In this document: one piece after another, positions 9,417-16,814 of the stretch
Position numbering within the stretch: the first letter of the stretch is position 1
How the letters are laid out: each line of letters begins with the position of its first letter
Assembly (NCBI GenBank): GCA_910588545.1
Contig: CAJUOU010000001.1
Span: 1 to 64,000, forward strand
Direction of reading: 5' to 3'
Origin: an uncultured Christensenellaceae bacterium
GTDB lineage: Bacteria; Bacillota; Clostridia; Christensenellales; UBA3700
DNA: 64,000 nt
Program-made: the position numbers and the translations under genes
Notes under the pieces: model-generated
The model's database searches: none
Told to the model about the DNA's origin: nothing
The model's input: only the letters and a program-made list of their open reading frames with translations

Positions 9417-9650
9417 ATGGCTACAGCTAAACAATTAGAGTCTAAGCAATCTGAACTAGATATAATTAAATGGAATGACAGCGAGAGTGGTACAGATATG
9501 TGCGGTACTTATGGTTATTGTGATAAATGCGATAAGGAAAAAGATTTTCCATGTGCAAGAGCATACTATGCAAAAAATGCAGCTGCAAAAACAACTACAG
9601 CTAAAACTGCAAGTAAAACTACAGCAAAAAAAGCTCCTGCTAAAAAGTAA
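9417..9650 (+). CDS. Small protein with a four-cysteine cluster and histone H1-like Lys/Ala tail
   Basis: A 77-residue protein, start chosen at ATG 9417 because GAGG (9405-9408) is 8 bases upstream; a GTG three codons earlier overlaps that site. The middle has Cys residues in the order C-x5-C-x2-C-x7-C (CGTYGYCDKCDKEKDFPC), which could bind a metal. The C-terminal 28 residues are almost only Lys, Ala and Thr with KKAPAKK at the end, like histone H1/HU tails. It has its own consensus promoter and terminator, so it is probably well expressed. DNA or RNA binding is an inference from the tail. No known function recognised. Confidence 0.85.
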   Translation: MATAKQLESKQSELDIIKWNDSESGTDMCGTYGYCDKCDKEKDFPCARAYYAKNAAAKTTTAKTASKTTAKKAPAKK

Positions 9651-9684
9651 TTTTTAAGCTTAACAGCAATAACAACAAAAAAAG

Positions 9685-9707
9685 CGGCAAGAAATTGCCG
9701 TTTTTTT
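9685..9707 (+). terminator. Intrinsic terminator
   Basis: CGGCAA and TTGCCG around a GAAA loop, followed by seven T, after the gene ending at 9650. Confidence 0.9.
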
Positions 9708-9737
9708 GGTGTTTGAATAAGTTTTAATTTTTAATTT

Positions 9738-9956
9738 TTAATCTTTAATATCTTGACATAAGATATAATCGGTGTCCAAGTCTAAAATTTGACATAAATT
9801 AGCAAGGGTATCTAATGCAGGCATTATATCGCCTTTTAACATATGGGATATTGAAGAAACAGAAATATTTAATTTGTTAGCTATTTCGGTTTGTGATAAA
9901 CCGCTTTCTTTGATTGATTTAATCAATCTTAAACGTATTTGAGATAGCCTTATCAT
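9738..9956 (-). CDS. Small XRE-family regulator, copy 1
   Basis: A 72-residue protein that is almost only a Cro/CI-type helix-turn-helix domain (LSQTEIANKLNISVSSISHM) plus a short C-terminal helix ending ILCQDIKD. It is one of three paralogs within 1.7 kb (9738, 10071, 11115). The recognition helix differs from the other two (ISVSSISHMLKGD against ISRSSISHFVRGD). Two 13-bp palindromes lie upstream at 9990-10002 and 10019-10031, so autoregulation is likely. With no effector or oligomerisation domain it probably acts as a simple dimeric repressor; this is inferred from size. Confidence 0.9.
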   Translation of the reverse strand: MIRLSQIRLRLIKSIKESGLSQTEIANKLNISVSSISHMLKGDIMPALDTLANLCQILDLDTDYILCQDIKD

Positions 9957-9989
9957 ATTTACTCCTAAAGTTATAACATTAATAGTTTA

Positions 9990-10032
9990 TGATTAATAAT
10001 CACGAAATGCTTGACTTTTGACTATTAGTCAA
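9990..10032. promoter_or_regulatory. Pair of palindromic operator candidates upstream of XRE copy 1
   Basis: TGATTAATAATCA (9990-10002) and TGACTATTAGTCA (10019-10031, the centre of a 15-base perfect palindrome). Both fit TGAyTAwTArTCA. Their centres are 29 bp apart, the same spacing as the pair upstream of XRE copy 2. Confidence 0.65.
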
Positions 10033-10039
10033 GTATAAT
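10011..10039 (+). promoter_or_regulatory. Plus-strand promoter overlapping an operator
   Basis: TTGACT (10011-10016), 17-base spacer, TATAAT (10034-10039). The palindrome at 10018-10032 fills most of the spacer, so bound repressor would block it. It reads into the 3' end of the minus-strand XRE copy 2, so its product would be antisense; no plus-strand coding sequence follows closely. Confidence 0.5.
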
Positions 10040-10070
10040 GAGCTTATAGAAAGTTATTGAAATTTTAATT

Positions 10071-10301
10071 TTACATAAAATTGTTAAATGTAGTATCTAA
10101 ACAAAGTACGTAATTTGCATCAATATCAAGTAAATTGCATAAATTAGCAAGAGTATCTAATGCAGGCAAAATATCGCCCCTAACAAAGTGCGAAATAGAT
10201 GACCGAGATATGTTTAATTTGTTTGCAATTTCTGTGTAGGTCATTCCACTTTCTTTTATCGATTTTATAATTCTATTTTGTATTTCTGCTATTGTTATCA
10301 T
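10071..10301 (-). CDS. Small XRE-family regulator, copy 2
   Basis: A 76-residue helix-turn-helix protein (MTYTEIANKLNISRSSISHF), paralogous to the regulators at 9738 and 11115. Its recognition helix is identical to that of copy 3, while its C-terminal 20 residues (NYVLCLDTTFNNFM) are unlike both. It is divergent from the Cys-rich small gene at 10505, with two palindromes of the TGAyTAwTArTCA type between them (10344-10356, 10373-10385). I infer that it represses itself and possibly the divergent gene. Confidence 0.9.
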   Translation of the reverse strand: MITIAEIQNRIIKSIKESGMTYTEIANKLNISRSSISHFVRGDILPALDTLANLCNLLDIDANYVLCLDTTFNNFM

Positions 10302-10343
10302 AAATATACCTTTCTAAAAGTGTGTTTATTTACTAATATTTTA

Positions 10344-10387
10344 TGACTAATAATCACAAAATAATTAATACGTGACTATCAATCACG
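10344..10387. promoter_or_regulatory. Pair of palindromic operator candidates between XRE copy 2 and the Cys-rich genes
   Basis: TGACTAATAATCA (10344-10356) and TGACTATCAATCA (10373-10385, inside CGTGACTATCAATCACG), centres 29 bp apart. A TATAAT-like box near 10405-10410 on the plus strand lies just downstream, so the right site may cover the -35 region of a promoter for the gene at 10505. Confidence 0.65.
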
Positions 10388-10504
10388 CTTTAGTTTTTTA
10401 TAAATATAATATAAGTATCAAAAATTTAAAATTTCTTTATAAAACTCAAGATATTTTACTATAGTTTATTTGTAAGCTATTGCTTTGTGTTAAAAGGAAT
10501 AAGA

Positions 10505-10699
10505 ATGAATAAAATAAAAAAAATATTACGTAATAATTGTGCATTGCTGAAAATGTGTATAAATTGCCAATATTTTAATCGCATTTATTTTAAGACCGGT
10601 AGGAGATATGAAAAAACATTTTATGGTGTGTGTTTTCGGTATGATAAAAAAATGTATTTAGAAAATAGTTGCGATTGTTTTGAGAATAAATATAAGTAA
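10505..10699 (+). CDS. Small Cys-rich protein, possible zinc binder, copy 1
   Basis: A 64-residue basic protein. ATG 10505 is chosen because AAAAGGA lies 7 bases upstream; a GTG at 10487 precedes that site. It has the pattern C-x2-C-x2-F (CINCQYFNRIYFK), then GVC, then N-S-C-D-C-F near the end. The same order of Cys and aromatic residues is found in the next gene, so the two are paralogs. I recognise this kind of small protein from low-GC anaerobes but know no function. Paired metal ligands and a treble-clef or knuckle fold are inferred. Confidence 0.75.
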   Translation: MNKIKKILRNNCALLKMCINCQYFNRIYFKTGRRYEKTFYGVCFRYDKKMYLENSCDCFENKYK

Positions 10700-10766
10700 T
10701 CTTACAATCGGTGTCTCACGGCGTTGTTTAATATTTTAGTGGGAAGATTTCAAAAGGATAAATAAG

Positions 10767-11036
10767 ATGGAAAAAATTTTTATGGAAGAATGTAAAAATA
10801 CAAATTGTTCAAAATGCGAACATTTTGCAGCTTATTATACAAAAGAGGTAGATAGGTATGTTTTGAGCAAATTTGGTTGGTGTTATAAAAAACACGAACA
10901 CATATTTAAAAATAATGTTTGTACTAATTTTACTAAAAGAGCAGTTAATAATGACAAACTGAATACCGAGCAATGTTTGGATAAAATACTTGACGAACTT
11001 ACCGAAATTCGAAATATACTTGTTGCTGAAAAATAG
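10767..11036 (+). CDS. Small Cys-rich protein, possible zinc binder, copy 2
   Basis: An 89-residue protein behind AAAAGGA. It shares with the upstream gene the pattern C-x2-C-x2-F-x3-Y (CSKCEHFAAYYTK), then G-x-C (GWC), then N-x-V-C-x-x-F (NNVCTNF). A C-terminal helix rich in Leu, Glu and Ile (about residues 65-89) is extra and could mediate dimerisation. It lies 67 bases after copy 1, on the same strand, and ends in a bidirectional terminator facing XRE copy 3. Function unknown; its place among three XRE genes suggests a shared regulated unit. Confidence 0.8.
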   Translation: MEKIFMEECKNTNCSKCEHFAAYYTKEVDRYVLSKFGWCYKKHEHIFKNNVCTNFTKRAVNNDKLNTEQCLDKILDELTEIRNILVAEK

Positions 11037-11050
11037 AAAACGACATAAAA

Positions 11051-11076
11051 AATACTTGCTTTAAATAGCAAGTATT
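11051..11076. terminator. Bidirectional terminator between convergent genes
   Basis: AATACTTGCT and AGCAAGTATT around a 6-base loop with A and T runs on both sides, between the Cys-rich gene (plus) and XRE copy 3 (minus). Confidence 0.9.
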
Positions 11077-11114
11077 TTTTGTTTGATTTAATATAATTAA
11101 AGTAAAAAAATTAT

Positions 11115-11342
11115 TTAGTTTTTGCTATCTTTAATATCTTGACATAGTATATAATCGGTGCCCAAATCTAAAATTTGACATAGATTTGCCAAAGTATCTA
11201 ATGCAGGTAAAATATCTCCTCTAACAAAGTGCGAAATAGATGACCGAGAAATGTTTAGCTTATTTGCTATATCAGTGTATGTCATACCACTTACTTTAAT
11301 TTCTTGTATTAATCTTTCACGAATTTGTGCTAATGTAATCAT
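11115..11342 (-). CDS. Small XRE-family regulator, copy 3
   Basis: A 75-residue helix-turn-helix protein. Residues up to about 50 match copy 2 nearly exactly (MTYTDIANKLNISRSSISHF, VRGDILPALDTLANLC), while the end (QILDL.TDYILCQDIKD) matches copy 1, so it looks like a mosaic of the other two. Its upstream region has no TGAyTAwTArTCA palindrome but a different imperfect dyad (TGATTACAT, ATGTATTACA) near 11369-11392. Function as a small repressor is inferred from the fold. Confidence 0.9.
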   Translation of the reverse strand: MITLAQIRERLIQEIKVSGMTYTDIANKLNISRSSISHFVRGDILPALDTLANLCQILDLGTDYILCQDIKDSKN

Positions 11343-11452
11343 ATATATTCACTCCAAACATATTATTGATTACATTATATATGTATTACAAGATTTTGAA
11401 TTAAAATATCGGTAACACACAACTTTTTTATTGTTTTTAGTAAATATTTTTG

Positions 11453-11474
11453 TTTAGTCTCGATTTTTGAGTGG
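11453..11474 (+). repeat. Dispersed 22-bp motif, divergent copy
   Basis: TTTAGTCTCGATTTTTG followed by AGTGG. Matches the consensus (TTTAATACCGATTTTT then GnAGGG) except in the left arm. It lies just downstream of the alpha-galactosidase stop. Confidence 0.5.
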
Positions 11475-11491
11475 TTTTTGCAAATTTATAC

Positions 11492-13162
11492 TTAGTCTAT
11501 GCTGCCGCTTAAAATTGCACCTGTATCGATATTAAATGTCAAATTGTATTCCTTTTCGTTTTCAATATATTTGATTTGTATAATATCTTGAGCGGTATAT
11601 TCTGCGGAAATAACTTTCTTTTTTGCGCCGTCCAAAGTGTCCTTAAACACTGCTGTTTGAGCCTCGTTATAATCGCCTATATTATCACTCATAAACAAAA
11701 GGTTGCCAAAAATTTTGTTTAGCTTTGCAAGCAATTTACGTTGTTCAAAAGTAGTTTTTATGTTAGTATCTCTTAGCAAAAATACGTCAGGGTCATTGCA
11801 AAAAGCTCTGCCATCCAAATGACGACGGAAAATAGAGTTTGTAACTGCGTTAGGTGTAGAAACAATCTCATTATTATAAGTAGTAAAGTAGTTATTTTTA
11901 ACCCAGCTTAAAGCTTGGTCGGCACCGATTCTGCAAAAGTCGAACTTGCCAAAAGCAGGGAATAACGGAACACCGCAGCCAAGCATAAGCTTAAGCCCGC
12001 AGCACTCACGCAAAAAGTCTACTGCCTCGCACATGATTTGACCTCTTGTCCTGTTGCCGTAAGGGATAATGGCAACGGAAAATAAAAAGTCAAGTTTAAC
12101 CATATCGTATTTCCACTCATTTAGCACAGTGTTAAATACTTTTTTGATATACTCGCGTACCTCGGGGTTATAAAAGTCCAAAGTATAGTAACCGCCCCAA
12201 TTTATACCTGCCACATAGTGATAATTTTTATCGTCATTTATTAGCCAATCTTTATGCTCGTGAGCGATTTTGGATGAACGTTGTGCATTGAAAGGTGCAA
12301 GCCAAATGCCTGCAAGCATATCCTTACTGTGTATGGACTCCGCAACTTTAGCCATGCCTTGAGGGAACTTAACACTATCCACGGATAGCCAATCGCCCAC
12401 AGCTGTTTGATAGCCGTCATCCACTTGGAAAATGTCCATTTTAACAGGACCTTTTGAAAGACTTTCCAAATCGCGGTCGATAATATCTTGGTTGATTTTG
12501 TTGTAGTAGTTGTACCAACTTGTGTAGCCTACCTTTTGTTTAATACGTGGGGTAGGGATATCAAGCGTTCTAAAATACTTATCAAAAGCAGTATCGTACT
12601 CGTCCTTGCAATAAAAGATATTCATAACTTCGTAAGTTTTACCTGCTTTTAGGGTCAAGCCTTCCAAATCTTTTTCGATAATGATTTTGTTGTTTACCAT
12701 ATCCGCATAGATTATGGTAAAGCCTGTTTTTTCGCACAAGGAGCCAAACAAGTCAAGGGTATTGCCGTTCCTAATATATCCGTAAGAAAAGCTATGGAAA
12801 AACCCTACTTTGTTGTTATAAAGCGCAAAGCTATAGTCGCCACTGCGGCTGCCTTTGGTAAAGTACTCCACATTTTTAGCAAAGTAGTTCAAGCCTTTTT
12901 GTATATCCGCCTTGCCATATTCGCGACTGTAAGACCAAGATTGATATCCATTTGCAAAAAACTTTGCATTTTCGGCAAAATCATAGTCGAACTCCAAAGT
13001 GAATTTTAGGTGTTCCATTTTAACAGTGTTACGTAAGCAAAAGGCCACGCTATTATCCTTATCGGTAATATCGATAACGTAATGACCTGTTTTTGGGTTG
13101 CTGCTTGCGTACAATTTGTCTTCGTTCAAATAGCTGATTTTAAATTTATAACTGTTTAGCAT
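11492..13162 (-). CDS. Alpha-galactosidase-like glycoside hydrolase (GH36 type)
   Basis: A 556-residue enzyme expected to release terminal alpha-galactose from raffinose-type or host oligosaccharides. The N-terminal 200 residues are beta-sandwich. The TIM barrel follows, with FQVDDGYQ (245-252), WLAPFNAQ (about 287-294) and YDMVKLDFL, where Asp358 is the likely nucleophile; RIGADQ (411-416) gives Asp415 as the likely acid/base. At 556 residues it is shorter than the 700-residue GH36 enzymes but like compact GH36/GH-D members. No signal peptide, so it would act in the cytoplasm on imported sugar. It is a lone minus-strand gene; no transporter is adjacent. Substrate is not certain from sequence. 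Confidence 0.85.
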   Translation of the reverse strand: MLNSYKFKISYLNEDKLYASSNPKTGHYVIDITDKDNSVAFCLRNTVKMEHLKFTLEFDYDFAENAKFFANGYQSWSYSREYGKADIQKGLNYFAKNVEYFTKGSRSGDYSFALYNNKVGFFHSFSYGYIRNGNTLDLFGSLCEKTGFTIIYADMVNNKIIIEKDLEGLTLKAGKTYEVMNIFYCKDEYDTAFDKYFRTLDIPTPRIKQKVGYTSWYNYYNKINQDIIDRDLESLSKGPVKMDIFQVDDGYQTAVGDWLSVDSVKFPQGMAKVAESIHSKDMLAGIWLAPFNAQRSSKIAHEHKDWLINDDKNYHYVAGINWGGYYTLDFYNPEVREYIKKVFNTVLNEWKYDMVKLDFLFSVAIIPYGNRTRGQIMCEAVDFLRECCGLKLMLGCGVPLFPAFGKFDFCRIGADQALSWVKNNYFTTYNNEIVSTPNAVTNSIFRRHLDGRAFCNDPDVFLLRDTNIKTTFEQRKLLAKLNKIFGNLLFMSDNIGDYNEAQTAVFKDTLDGAKKKVISAEYTAQDIIQIKYIENEKEYNLTFNIDTGAILSGSID

Positions 13163-13201
13163 ACCATGCTCCTTAAAATGTATTTAGTTTAAAAATTTCG
13201 A

Positions 13202-13223
13202 TTTAATACCGATTTTTGCAGGG
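13202..13223 (+). repeat. Dispersed 22-bp motif, near-consensus copy
   Basis: TTTAATACCGATTTTTG followed by CAGGG. It sits 39 bases upstream of the alpha-galactosidase start codon; that gene runs on the opposite strand. Confidence 0.7.
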
Positions 13224-13411
13224 AAATTAAAAAAATTTCCGATTAAAACGATAGTGTCAAAATCAAAATGCAAATTTGCTCAAAATTTATTAAATTTGCT
13301 TTATCAATTAATTATATACTACTTGCTACAAAATGTCAATATGTGGAATATTTTTTGTGATAAAAGTAATTTATATGTGTCTTGTTAGCATAAACTATAA
13401 GCGAGGTTGTT

Positions 13412-14110
13412 ATGATAAAAAAAGTGATAATAAATAAAAACAATATCCTTGCTTTGGATTATTTAGTAGATAATTTTGCAGGTTGCGGGATTAAATTTAA
13501 GCTCAAGCCGTCCGAGCTTTTTAACAGCTTGTCAGTGGATGTAGATAGCGAACTTTTTGAAAGCTTTTTGACTATTTTGGCAAAAGCTATAATTTTGTCG
13601 CATAAATATCCTGCCATTATTGCTGCGTGTGACAAAATCGAATTTACTTATGCAAATGTTGCCTGTATTTCCGCACTTTTGTATTTTGATTTGCAAGGAG
13701 AGGTTGACGACGTTATCTCGGTTATAAAAGGAGAGGATAATATTTCCGTAGAGGGCACTTTTGACTTTAAACTTAACAATATGCGTGAGGATTGGGAAGA
13801 GCTTGAAAGCATAGCTCAAATACTTACTTTGGGGGAGTCGGACGAGGATATTTACAATGTAACAAACTTTATGCTTAGCAACAGGAACACCAATAAAAGT
13901 TTATTTTTGGCACAGTACCCAGACATATTGCTTGCTAATGTTACAGACGGACTTATGGTGGAGCATATCAAACTGCACGAAAACGAAGATTTTAACCTTA
14001 TCAATACCATTATTGCAGAGGGTGCATCCGAGCTGATAATAGAAAAAAATCAATTAAAACAATCGCTTTTGGACTGCCTTTCTAACCTAGTAAAAGTAAA
14101 GATTTTATGA
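13412..14110 (+). CDS. Uncharacterised 232-residue protein
   Basis: No family recognised. The protein is mainly helical with a few beta stretches, has no signal peptide or membrane segment, and is moderately acidic (several EDWEELE and DEDIYN stretches in the middle). It is divergent from the alpha-galactosidase with 249 bases between them and is followed by a strong terminator, so it is a single-gene unit. The start has GCGAGG 8 bases upstream. Codon use looks like that of its neighbours. Size and helix content are loosely like YtxC-type sporulation proteins, but I see no diagnostic motif and do not assign it. Confidence 0.75.
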   Translation: MIKKVIINKNNILALDYLVDNFAGCGIKFKLKPSELFNSLSVDVDSELFESFLTILAKAIILSHKYPAIIAACDKIEFTYANVACISALLYFDLQGEVDDVISVIKGEDNISVEGTFDFKLNNMREDWEELESIAQILTLGESDEDIYNVTNFMLSNRNTNKSLFLAQYPDILLANVTDGLMVEHIKLHENEDFNLINTIIAEGASELIIEKNQLKQSLLDCLSNLVKVKIL

Positions 14111-14140
14111 TTGGCATGAGGCGAAAAATAGCAAAAACAC

Positions 14141-14174
14141 TGCTTTGACTTTTTATAGTCAAAGCAATTTTTTT
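14141..14174 (+). terminator. Intrinsic terminator
   Basis: TGCTTTGACT and AGTCAAAGCA around a 6-base T-rich loop, followed by a run of T. Ends the gene at 13412-14110. Confidence 0.9.
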
Positions 14175-14463
14175 TACAATTTCGCTTTAAAATGTATACT
14201 AGCGATAAATTTGCTAAAATTATGGCTATAAAATTGATAATTTAAAACGTATTTATATTATATATATTAAAAATAAAATTTTAAAAATTTTTATAGTAAA
14301 AGCCTTGACGTAAATGGTAGGGCTTTTAATTTTATGCCAAAAATTGCCTGTTTTGCTTGATTTATTAAATTAATCGGCTAAAAATTATGGTTATAAAGAA
14401 AGTGTGGAATTATTAAAATTGTGGATAACTTTGCCCAAAAATTATGATAAAAATCGTTGAAAA
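14175..14463. other. AT-rich gap with no gene
   Basis: Nothing coding or clearly structured is seen. There is no convincing promoter or ribosome site before the frame that opens at 14461, which supports the view that the surface gene downstream has lost its 5' end. Confidence 0.5.
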
Positions 14464-16802
14464 GTGCAAGACAAAATTAACACTTTAGGTCTTGACCTAA
14501 AACTTGATATTAAAAATGCAAAAAATTCGCAAAAAACCAATTTGTCATTTATTTTGCAAGCAGGCTTGAAAAACAAGAGTGATGAAGAAGTTTTGCGTTT
14601 GGCAATAATTGATAAAAACAAAGAGGGAGACAATAAAAATCTTGTTGACTTAATTATTAACAGCAATGCTCTTTATGTTAACATTGGTGCGTTGAATGAT
14701 ACATATTATAAGTCGACAGAGTTATCTTTGCCTGCTATCGGTTTGATTAACGGCGGTAATGCTGCAAGCACAATCGACCAAGCTCAGGAAGTTGTAATGC
14801 TTGTTCTTGGTATGTTGGTTGACGAGACTAAAGGTGTAACAATCGACCCTATCAAAAACGGCAAAACTTATGACGTTGACTATAGCTTTACTATAACTTT
14901 CGAGTCATTGATTGATACTGTAGCTAGTTTGATTAGTGGTGTTGATGCTAACCTTAAAACTGTGCTAGAGCCTGTCGTTGATGGTTTGCTTGGTATGCTT
15001 GACGGTTTGTATATCGATGTAATTGCAAAAACTACAGGCAACACACAAATCAAAGTAAAAAAACCTGCTAAAGGCGAGCCTAAGTACGAATATACCGATG
15101 GTACTTTGACAGGCTGGGAAGTTAAGGCTACTAAAGGTTACAACACTTATGATGTTGCTGTTAGCGGTTTGACTTTGAAAGACACTATCCCAACTGTAGC
15201 TATCCCTGCAAACGATAAGGTATTTGACGTTTACTTCTTGAAACACGAAATAAAGGGTACTATCGATATGAAAAATAACGACGGTACAGTTGTTTCCAAC
15301 TATGCTTATACTATCAACCTTGATTTATCCGCTGAAAACTTTATTCAATCGGTTATCGATTGCGTAAATGCAAACAGCGTTATGCCTTTGCTAAACAATA
15401 TGTTTAAGACAAACAAGGGCAAAATGTATATCAATATAGACCACGTATGCGGCGATGACTGCGGTATTACGCACTTTAATAGCAAAAAATCAAACGGCTC
15501 TATTTTGTCAGTAGCTTTCTCTCCAGAAGACTTTGGCAATAGCAGAGTATATGTTTCAATGGATTTGCAAACTATACTACCTGACAGCTTGTTATATGCA
15601 CTGTTAGGAGATATGGCAAGTATGGCTACATCTTTCATTAAAGATTATCAATATCAATTCAGCTTTGATTTCTTGCAATATATCGATTTAGTAAATGCAA
15701 GAGCAGCAAATGCTCCAGCAGGCGATTCCGGCAGTGGGTCTGAGGGAGAAACTCCTGCAGGTACTCAAGAAGATTTTTATCTACTTGCACTAAAAGGAAT
15801 TAATATCCTTGTAGATGGTTTGATTTCCGTACAGGAAAATCAAGAATTCCTAATTACTCCTGCATCTCTAATCGATTTGATTGGTAGCATTAATGCTATA
15901 GATATAGATACTTTCTATACATTGGAAAAAGTAATTAACTGTTTGTTCCCTGCAGATAAATTGTGCATTAAAGCTCAATATGCCTACAACAAACCTAAAA
16001 TGAGTATAATGTTACTGACAAAATCTATGCCGGCGTAACAAAAGAGTATACTCAATTTGGCGAATATGCTTTGAGCAAAGCTGCTATAGAAGAAATTGTA
16101 AATAGCGTACAACTTAATCCTAATATTACAGCAAAATTAGGCAGTAGTGAAGATGCTCTAAGCTTATTAATCAGCTTTGCTAAAAAAGGCACATATTCTA
16201 TTGCTGTGAATACTGCTAATGGTTATGTTAAGGTTAATTTCACTATCAGTGAAGCTACTAAATCTTTAAGTAGCCAAAAATTAGCTACAGATATTACAAT
16301 AAACTTAAAGAGTACATTTACAGATATCAACTTTAATAAAGAAGATATTTTGTCAGCTATTGAAAAATTCAATGCTGAATATGCAAGTAAGGCAACTTTG
16401 AAATTCAATGATGATGAAGAAAATCCTGCTTTAATTATCAATGCGTTAAATACTAACGGGTATACCGGCTATACAATCAATTTGGTTGGAACAAACGGAG
16501 AAATCGTCGTAGTAACCGTTAAATTTAGCAAAAAAACTGTTAATAAAACCGGAAATACAGGCGATGTGATTACAGTAACTCGTGAAGATATTGGTTTGGA
16601 TTACACATTGGAAGCAGTTAAACCTTTAGTTGAAGCATGGAATAAAAATGCAACAAATGCTGGCAAAATAACTATTGCTGTAAGCGAAGATGCACAAAAT
16701 CCTACTTTTACTATTACAATAGTTGATGACAGCAAGTTAGGATACTCAGGTGCAAAGTTCACTTTAACCGATATATTTGAAATTGTTATCAAAAAAGCCT
16801 AA
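14464..16802 (+). pseudogene. Frameshifted, N-terminally truncated surface protein gene
   Basis: Two frames, 14464-16038 and about 15999-16802, read as one protein. The first frame ends in an unlikely tail (KPKMSIMLLTKSMPA). The other frame continues sensibly from the same point (NEYNVTDKIYAGVTKEYTQF). One extra A in the AAAA run at 15997-16000 would join them into about 780 residues. The first frame has only a GTG start, no ribosome site and no signal peptide, so the 5' end is also missing. The sequence is beta-rich and Asn/Thr/Asp-rich with a GDSGSGSEGETPAG linker, like cell-surface proteins. Either a decayed gene or a base-call error in the A run. It lies 12 bases before the membrane-anchored beta-helix gene. 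Confidence 0.65.
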
Positions 16803-16814
16803 TAGGAGAGAGTA

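Noticed and set aside
9700..11400. Remnant prophage or toxin-antitoxin locus
   Set aside because: Three XRE genes suggest it, but there are no phage structural, integrase or recognisable toxin genes, and no attachment-site repeats.
15990..16010. Programmed -1 ribosomal frameshift in the surface gene
   Set aside because: No X-XXY-YYZ slippery site and no following pseudoknot seen, and the gene also lacks its 5' end, so decay or a base error is simpler.
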